Shown piece after piece: positions 13,602 to 16,264 of a stretch of DNA of 16,264 nt (positions are counted from its first letter, which is position 1; each line of letters opens with the position of its first letter). The notes below the pieces were generated by a model. That model was given only the letters and a program-made list of their open reading frames with translations, was not told the DNA's origin and did no database searches. Origin of the DNA: Neolentinus lepideus HHB14362 ss-1 (lineage: Eukaryota; Basidiomycota; Agaricomycetes; Gloeophyllales; Gloeophyllaceae); the NCBI GenBank assembly GCA_001632425.1, contig KV425631.1, forward strand, positions 111,962 through 128,225, written 5' to 3'. The position numbers were made by a program, and so were the translations under genes.

Positions 13602-16264
13602 TCATGCATCATAACATTCATAGCAGATATTGAAAAAAGTCATTAATTGCAATTGTCTGTTGGAGAATCCATGTTGGTGGAAAGCATCATCCCATGTTAG
13701 TTGGTTGTCCTTTAGATCCAGCCCAGTTCTCCATGGCTTGAATAGAGTTAGCATTGTAGTGCAATAGAATTCCCGGTCTCCTGAATCAGATCTTGGCAGG
13801 GCTCCACCTGTGAAATTGGGTACTACACCAAATTCTTCTTTAACAATAGTTGTATAATGTGTACCATATTGAGGGTGACCTTTTGTGAAGGTTAGTTTTC
13901 GGATGTCAATAGTCTTCTTTTTTTTTGGAGTTTCTGCCTGATCTGCTTCATTCTCCACTCTTGTGTCATTCTCAAGATCACTCTCAGCCAAGTTAATATC
14001 TGTATCTATATCTGTCATATGTTCTGTTTCAGATTCATCCTCATTGCTATCATCTGTATCCTTGAATATTTTCTCCTTTGGAAGGGCAGACCTACGTGAC
14101 AGCCTTATCCAATCATACAAATTAACATCCTTATATATATCAGATCTATATATATAGTCCATAATGGGAGTATACCCTGAGTAACCTCTTTTTGTCTTCT
14201 GAAGTACAAGTTTTTCAGTGTGATCTAAGTCTATTCTTTCATTTGCATTGACAGCATCATAACTCTTTAAGACTTCGCTGACATATGATTTCCAATATAC
14301 TGGTTGGAATCTATGGCTTGTATAATGATCAGGGTTTCCAAGTATATATGCTGCAGCCATTGGAGCACCTATCTCCATTTTGACAGTTAAAGAGTTCACA
14401 ATCGAAGTGAGTACCTTTCTGGCTTTCTCTTGATCTTTCAAAGAACCTCCAATAATAGTGGATTGTCTATCAAAGACGTCTTTAATAGTTTGAAATATGG
14501 TGTAAGTTTTGAGTGGGGTTTTTGTGATATAATCTGTGACATATGCAATTACAGCCTTCAGTGCAGTCCCTGATAACAGACTGGTTACATCTGAGTTTGA
14601 TCTTAGTAGATATGTGAGAGTTGGTGTATACATATTTATCCATGATTCCCCTTTCCGTATCTGGATATAACCTGTGTTATTATCCACTTTAGTCTTGGGT
14701 ATAATAGGTCTGGGAAATCTGGCCTTACATGTTCCATTCACCAAACAACGGTTTCCACATTTGTGTACATTTGATTTCAGTAGAAGGTCATTGACAACAT
14801 CGTTGAATGTCTGCCACCAAGAGTTTGATTCTTTACATTGCTCACAGTACTCATCACCTTTGTGAATGCAAGTTGGTGGGGGAATTTTTGGTAGTGTTTG
14901 AGTGGGGTCCTTATAAGTAGGGTTAGATGATTTAAAGTTCACTTCATTGATTACAGAGTCCATAGGCTGATCAATAAACTCCCCCTTGTGTGATCCTTCA
15001 AGATAGGCCACCATCCTTTGTTGAAAGTCAGATTTTTCATCCATCATTCTTTCTCTTATTTCTTGTGGACTCAGTGAATTTGTGATCCATAGTAGTAGAT
15101 GCAAATGTAAAGTGAGACGCCCCTGTTGCTCTACTGTGCCATAGTATGCTGAGGTTTTACCATATAGACCATCATGATTGCTATTTATGCCTAGAACATG
15201 TTTGATAAACAGTGTCACCATCATGTCAAAAAATCGTGCCCCAGCCACTGGGTTATTGGCAATTAATTTTGCTCTTGTGTCTTGGGGAAGTAAGTTCGGT
15301 TTAAAGACCTCTTCGGTTCCTGCATAGTATAAGCATATTGGATGTTGAACATCAGCAGGTGCAAAGGTAATAAACCATGATGGTGCACCCTTATATGCAA
15401 TAAGTGACCATATCTCATGCCTCATGAATCTCTTGTTAGTTACAGATCCCTTAACATGAGAACCGATATGGTCCAAATCATGCAATAATGTGAAACAATC
15501 TTTCTCTTGTTGAGTTTGTGGCATTACTATTTCATGTTTTGATAATCGGTTAGCCAGATCTTCTAATGTTCTCTTGTTCACTGACAATAGTCTATTTGTT
15601 ATATTACCAAAACTCTGCCTCTCAGCTAGGAGAAAGCCTCCAGTAGTACTGTCTTTTATCTGTTCATGATTAAATGCCATTATTGGAAAATATTGATCCA
15701 TTTGGAATCTTTTATCATGGTACATTAACAAATGACGTTTGTGAGCAATTTCAGGAAGCTTTTTACAATATTTATCATTTCCTAGTCCTCCAAGACCATA
15801 TGGGAAGAGCCATGGGAACATTTGAGGGTAGAGATGTGGGTTATTATAAATTGACTCAGGATTTTCTGCATGTCCTACTGCCATTACTTTCCCACCAGAT
15901 AAGAGATGTTTCATTGCAGCTGCTTTAAGCGATTTCATACTCTTGGTATGCAACTCTGATCCTGTAACTCCATGAACAATTAAAGGGCAAGGACCTGTGG
16001 ATGTGCCCTCTTCTTCTCCTGTATCATTCAAAGGCTTTGCAAATCCTTCTTTAGATTCATGCAAACGATGATAGCTAATGACAACAGGAGGCTCATTCTG
16101 AGGATAAGATTTGATATTCTTATATGAGATGTCAATATCATGATAATCTATGTGATTAATTTTCAGCCATTCCAAGGCCTTGGATATTCTCTTGTGGCTA
16201 ACGAGCAATGGTGTCCTTTTGAATTCTTCTTCGGTTGGTTGTGTTGGTCCTGTATATATAAATG
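13602..16264 (-). CDS. Helitron Rep half (HUH/Y2 nuclease domain), 5'-partial and ended by an in-frame TGA
   Basis: This is the N-terminal half of the Helitron transposase, which nicks and joins single-stranded DNA at the element ends. The frame is open to the right edge; a TTG at 16208 is only the first start-like codon, and the upstream residues (FIYTGPTQPTEEEFKRTP) plus ALEWLKINH look like the conserved region that precedes Rep in fungal Helitrons. Numbering from that TTG: Helitron_like_N segment about 155-375, including SWFITFAPADVQHPI at 277-291; the two-histidine motif LHLHLLLW with H368 and H370; a Cys/His-rich segment (CIHKGDEYCEQC at 447-458; CGNRC and GTCKARFPR at 484-500); and the catalytic tyrosine motif AYVTDYITK with Y556 and Y560. 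An acidic linker is near 710-770. The frame stops at TGA 13604-13602, directly after ECYDA, and continues in phase into the helicase. Confidence 0.92.
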   Translation of the reverse strand, partial: FIYTGPTQPTEEEFKRTPLLVSHKRISKALEWLKINHIDYHDIDISYKNIKSYPQNEPPVVISYHRLHESKEGFAKPLNDTGEEEGTSTGPCPLIVHGVTGSELHTKSMKSLKAAAMKHLLSGGKVMAVGHAENPESIYNNPHLYPQMFPWLFPYGLGGLGNDKYCKKLPEIAHKRHLLMYHDKRFQMDQYFPIMAFNHEQIKDSTTGGFLLAERQSFGNITNRLLSVNKRTLEDLANRLSKHEIVMPQTQQEKDCFTLLHDLDHIGSHVKGSVTNKRFMRHEIWSLIAYKGAPSWFITFAPADVQHPICLYYAGTEEVFKPNLLPQDTRAKLIANNPVAGARFFDMMVTLFIKHVLGINSNHDGLYGKTSAYYGTVEQQGRLTLHLHLLLWITNSLSPQEIRERMMDEKSDFQQRMVAYLEGSHKGEFIDQPMDSVINEVNFKSSNPTYKDPTQTLPKIPPPTCIHKGDEYCEQCKESNSWWQTFNDVVNDLLLKSNVHKCGNRCLVNGTCKARFPRPIIPKTKVDNNTGYIQIRKGESWINMYTPTLTYLLRSNSDVTSLLSGTALKAVIAYVTDYITKTPLKTYTIFQTIKDVFDRQSTIIGGSLKDQEKARKVLTSIVNSLTVKMEIGAPMAAAYILGNPDHYTSHRFQPVYWKSYVSEVLKSYDAVNANERIDLDHTEKLVLQKTKRGYSGYTPIMDYIYRSDIYKDVNLYDWIRLSRRSALPKEKIFKDTDDSNEDESETEHMTDIDTDINLAESDLENDTRVENEADQAETPKKKKTIDIRKLTFTKGHPQYGTHYTTIVKEEFGVVPNFTGGALPRSDSGDREFYCTTMLTLFKPWRTGLDLKDNQLTWDDAFHQHGFSNRQLQLMTFFNICYECYDA

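Larger units (their letters stand above)
10332..16264 (-). mobile_element. Helitron (rolling-circle transposon), 5' end beyond the window
   Basis: The element is identified by a Helitron Rep domain followed in the same frame by a PIF1-family helicase, the defining pair of autonomous Helitrons. It is visibly AT-rich and intronless, unlike the GC-richer, intron-dense host genes on its left. The Rep frame is open to the right edge, so the 5' part (including the TC terminus) is outside. The left boundary is not settled: the only match I found to host A followed by the complement of CTRR is at 10331/10332 (minus strand ends CTGA then T), but no convincing terminal hairpin sits at the usual spacing there. 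An alternative, minus CTCTAA after an imperfect GCCATGC/GCAGTGGC hairpin near 10360-10380, lacks the 3' T. Confidence 0.85.

Noticed and set aside
10473..14157. Hydrophobic-looking plus-strand frames inside the Helitron (for example 10700-11056 and 13064-13312)
   Set aside because: They are antisense to the helicase and Rep coding regions; the hydrophobic look comes from T-rich complement of A-rich codons.
14120..14160. TATATA-rich palindrome around AGATCT as a regulatory element
   Set aside because: It lies inside the Rep coding frame, where it encodes a Tyr/Ile-rich segment (YIYRSDIYKD).

Overview
The window looks like nuclear DNA of a filamentous basidiomycete, most likely an Agaricomycete. 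The evidence is genes with many 43-63 bp GT-AG introns, short intergenic spacers with pyrimidine-rich leaders, and a fungal-type Rep/helicase Helitron. No rRNA, complete tRNA, CRISPR array or bacterial-type operon was seen.

Layout from left to right. (1) 1-431: a Pro/Tyr-rich reading frame on the minus strand, possibly the 5' part of a gene leaving the window. (2) 432-1475: no supportable gene. (3) 1476-2622 (minus) and 3277-5103 (plus): two head-to-head copies of a La (SSB/Lhp1-type) RNA-binding protein gene. The plus copy is full length (485 aa: La motif, RRM1, C-terminal RRM, RGG tail). The minus copy is a 296-aa version cut off inside exon 6, yet it keeps a conserved start, the first five introns and matching exon lengths. 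About 0.65 kb separates the two start codons, and both leaders carry the same hairpin-like palindrome. (4) 5368-6333 (minus): an intronless coding region for an unrecognised four-helix membrane protein, with probable 5'-UTR introns. (5) 7001-10234 (minus): a family X DNA polymerase (lambda/beta type) that I could splice by eye into 19 exons and 749 codons with all catalytic residues present. (6) About 10.33 kb to the right edge (minus): an AT-rich, intronless Helitron running out of the window. Its Rep (HUH/Y2) and PIF1-like helicase halves are in one frame, split only by a single in-frame TGA. A C-terminal extension resembles a ubiquitin-specific-protease-type cysteine protease.

The La and polymerase genes are unrelated housekeeping functions (RNA polymerase III transcript maturation and DNA end repair). 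The Helitron sits directly upstream of the polymerase start, 178 bp from its stop codon to the polymerase ATG, so it probably replaced or displaced the polymerase's distal promoter.

The most notable items are the inverted truncated La paralogue, the one-stop Rep-helicase polyprotein, the protease-like helicase tail, and the Helitron/polymerase junction. All gene models come from reading the sequence; no database comparison was possible.
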